DNA from: Sipunculus nudus
Taxonomy: Eukaryota > Annelida > Sipuncula > Golfingiida > Sipunculidae
Assembly: GCA_026874595.1 (NCBI GenBank)
Contig: CM049310.1
Location: 7,626,001-7,690,000 of the forward strand
DNA length: 64,000 nucleotides
Direction of reading: 5' to 3'
The notes below the pieces were generated by a model. It made no database searches. It was not told where the DNA came from and saw nothing but the letters and a program-made list of their open reading frames with translations. The position numbers were made by a program, and so were the translations under genes. This document shows positions 61,430-64,000 of this stretch, one piece after another (the first letter of the stretch is position 1; each line of letters opens with the position of its first letter).

Positions 61430-61960
61430 CTTCCTCTATAAGAATCACGTCCCAAAGATCTGAGAGGCCGCGCGCACGCGCAGTCGGAGCTTTTTTATCA
61501 GCTTTGCCCAGGCCTCCATTTTCCTTGCGCATCAGACGAACTTTACTTTTGTTGCGATGTTCCTTTTGATGAATGAGGAGTCGGCTTTCTCGTCAGTTCG
61601 TCCTTGATGTTCTCCAGGCATGATTTATGGCACCGTCGACTGCGTTTTATTCTCATCAGCCAGATATCTCATGATAAGGTGTTAATTTTCTACATGGCTG
61701 ATTGGTTTGCTGCAGTTTATCGGTTCCCGTGCTTCGTGGGGATGCATGAGGCATGACTGAATTTTGTTCATTATCTGGGGTCATGTTTTACGTCGTTCAA
61801 ACTCGTTCGTGCGCAGCTTGCGCCTTCTTCCGAAATGGTGAGCGAGTTGCATGATGGGCCGTGTTGCTCATGCAGTCAGTCTGTTCTTAATATTTGTTTT
61901 CCGGTCAGTCGTCTAAAACCGTTGACTGAATCACCGCCATCTAGTAATTGCAGTTATTTT
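61430..61960. promoter_or_regulatory. GC-richer island, possible regulatory DNA
   Basis: Stands out from its surroundings by higher G+C and several CpG, for example GGCCGCGCGCACGCGCAG at about 61466-61483. No open frame of note crosses it. It could be a distal enhancer, an upstream promoter or a non-coding exon. Sequence alone does not decide. Confidence 0.3.
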
Positions 61961-63055
61961 ACTTTACTTTATACGTATATATATACTTTAATATTTCACC
62001 TTGATTTCAAGATAACTTTGAAATAAGATGTTGGTACCTAAATGATAACATTAAGATAACAATTATTTACTAGATAACACGTAGGTATATTAAGAAAACA
62101 CGTGGACATGTATAAGATGCACTTGCGATTAAGATAGATTCTACATTAATTTTTGCGCACTACAGAGGCTCACCAACGACCCTAATGTGAAGTACCGCGG
62201 CAAACAAAACCATAGGAAGCTGCATCTCTCACCGATAGGCAGCCGAAAGGACATCCAAAACAGCACGCCAGCACTGTAATGGCCAGTGATACCTCGTACA
62301 TCAGGCTGGCCACCCATGCAGTCCCTGGAACAGGCCGAGGTGCTGCACTGTCAGAGTCCCCAATCACAGCTGACCTGAGATAATTTACGTTACGCCTACG
62401 GCTCTCCGTCTAGGACCCTCTAACTCCTATTCAGTAGTCTTCTCTCAGAAAATCAAGTTATGTTAAAGTATTTTATTGAATTCAAACTGATTGATATTCA
62501 TGACGGCAAATTATATATATATATATATTAGGTAAAGAGAAAGAGTGACGCCTTTTAGATAGTAAAGAGTATATATCGACGATATTAACTTGATAACAAT
62601 AAAAGGATTAGGCATGGCATGGTGTATATACCGTGCTAGATAAGCGTGCTGGCAGGGGTATTAAATAACAAGTACTTATGCATTAATTTGGGTAAAACAT
62701 GGGTTGTACCTATTTGTGATAGTTGTGATGTAAAGGTGTAAAGGCTATGTAAACTGATATGAAAAAAAAAACAACTACGTTTACATATATGACCCCTCTC
62801 TACCCGGATAAAGGTCCTCCTTCTAGGATGTTGTACGCACCGATGTGGTATCACTTTTCTGGAGATGACTGAGATTGACCAATATTCTCTCCTTGTACGG
62901 AAGAGCATAATTATGTTCTGAACAAGATGTTCTGAAATTATAAACATGGTTGGGAACATGTCCATTATAGAAGGTTTAGCCGGATAAAACACTCAGTAGA
63001 AATACCGGTTGGATCTATAGGAGACACATCCGGCTCGGGTCCCCTCTGCTCTGAG

Positions 63056-63056
<1 letters not shown>

Positions 63057-63102
<46 letters not shown>

Positions 63103-63152
63103 ACATTGAATGGAGAAGGCTCTAGTTACTGAGTTAGGATGGACTCCATTCC

Positions 63153-63218
<66 letters not shown>
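63057..63218. repeat. (GA)n and (TA)n microsatellites
   Basis: A GA run at 63057-63094 and a TA run at 63156-63218, separated by about 60 bp of non-repetitive sequence. Confidence 0.95.
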
Positions 63219-63225
<7 letters not shown>

Positions 63226-63806
63226 TTTTATATTTGTATTAGTATTGACGTTTATATATGGAATAGTAAATAACCCGCATTACAAGCGAGCTTATATTTC
63301 AACATGTTGGGGGTTTAAATACCTTTCGTGCCTTGTGTATACACAATAACCGATACTCTAGCACCTGTCACTGCATGTATACGTAATACAGTATTTAAAA
63401 AAAGGTCCAACGTATGAATAGGATGTAACCCAACCTTGAATCGACAGACGATGGTTCTCTATGATTGAACTAAAATGTCACAAACCAATGCTGACTGCGA
63501 ACTCGGGTTACACATCAAGACGTGCCGATGTATTTTTTTATGTTTATGTTGGGAGATAGGTTAAGTACCCGGATGATCGATCAGGCGACCATATTGACAC
63601 TTGCGACAAAACGAGGCCATTTATACTCGGTGCAGGTTCAACAAATCAAACGCTCGGCTATTATTTAACATTGATGAACAGTAGCAACAGCTAATGACTG
63701 TATACATTCACTGCCAATGGCAATTACGCCCAGCCCCGTGGCTCGGGTCGGATTTTGCTGTTTATTCATTCATAAATGGGGAGAGTAACCAGTGAGCCAG
63801 GACAAC

Positions 63807-63837
63807 ATATCGTTGATGCCGGAGACGCCAACGATAT
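63807..63837. other. Perfect 9-bp hairpin
   Basis: ATATCGTTG (63807-63815) and CAACGATAT (63829-63837) pair exactly around a 13-base loop. No adjacent gene or T-run, so no role is assigned. Confidence 0.65.
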
Positions 63838-64000
63838 ACATGACCACGTACGAGGAAGGCAAATTAAACAGAAATAAAATGAGATCGACTTCCCTGACCT
63901 GTTGTCAGTAAGCCCTGCAATATTGTCGTCTGCTATTGCTGACAAAATTTATAATCAGACTCGGTGCAATATGTCGAAATAAGCTACATAAATGTTTTAG

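Larger units (their letters stand above)
61291..64000. other. Intergenic DNA with GC-rich island and microsatellites
   Basis: No gene recognised. Contents are the less AT-rich block at 61430-61960, GATA-like words at 62020-62080, short TA runs near 62513, a (GA)n and a (TA)n microsatellite, and a hairpin near the right edge. Confidence 0.5.

Overview
The window looks like gene-free, repeat-dense intergenic DNA from a marine invertebrate, most likely a mollusc. The reasons are eukaryotic base composition (AT-rich, with long TA microsatellites), no long open frames, and a mobile-element mix that is common in mollusc genomes: rolling-circle (Helitron/Helentron-like) elements with internal satellite-like arrays, a Penelope-like retroelement relic, a tRNA-derived SINE, MITEs with long inverted repeats, and short (GTCC)n tracts. 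I recognise no host protein-coding gene, rRNA or intact tRNA. The open frames present are short; many arise from (TA)n, poly-C or repeat DNA.

Layout. 1-4965: mostly unique DNA with one old diverged duplication (728-1040 and 1570-1935). 4966-9470: a mobile-element cluster holding two SINE copies, two copies (A 5081-6242, B 7579-9015) of a Helitron-like element built on a GGTGGCGCCACC tandem array, and a minus-strand Penelope-like relic that copy B has split. 10207-10849 and 11825-12395: two MITEs flanked by TA. 12396-17160: unique DNA. 17161-21746: two partial copies of a second large family ('AGCTCAGCTGA family', E2), the first split by Helitron-like copy C (17535-18989). 21747-30171: unique AT-rich DNA with short tandem repeats. 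30172-33960: one E2-type element (30172-30671 plus 33267-33960) split by a second E2 copy (30672-33266), which carries a decayed endonuclease domain. 34000-47198: mostly unique DNA. Further E2 copies lie at 47199-48248, 52301-54124 and 58875-61290. The rest is unique DNA with microsatellites, a 20-bp minisatellite, a dispersed repeat with paired CRE motifs, and a GC-rich island at 61430-61960.

Main results. (1) The GGTGGCGCCACC element ends in a hairpin followed by CTAG, lies between A and T, and leaves clean empty sites in two independent hosts (a Penelope reading frame and an E2 copy). This is what a Helitron insertion looks like. (2) The E2 family has inverted AGCTCAGCTGA sub-terminal motifs. 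Its 3' palindrome keeps its pairing through two compensatory base-pair changes between copies, and one copy contains an endonuclease relic near its 3' end. That combination suggests a Helentron-type lineage. (3) Three separate nested insertions give a relative order of events. All family assignments come from reading the sequence by eye, without database comparison.
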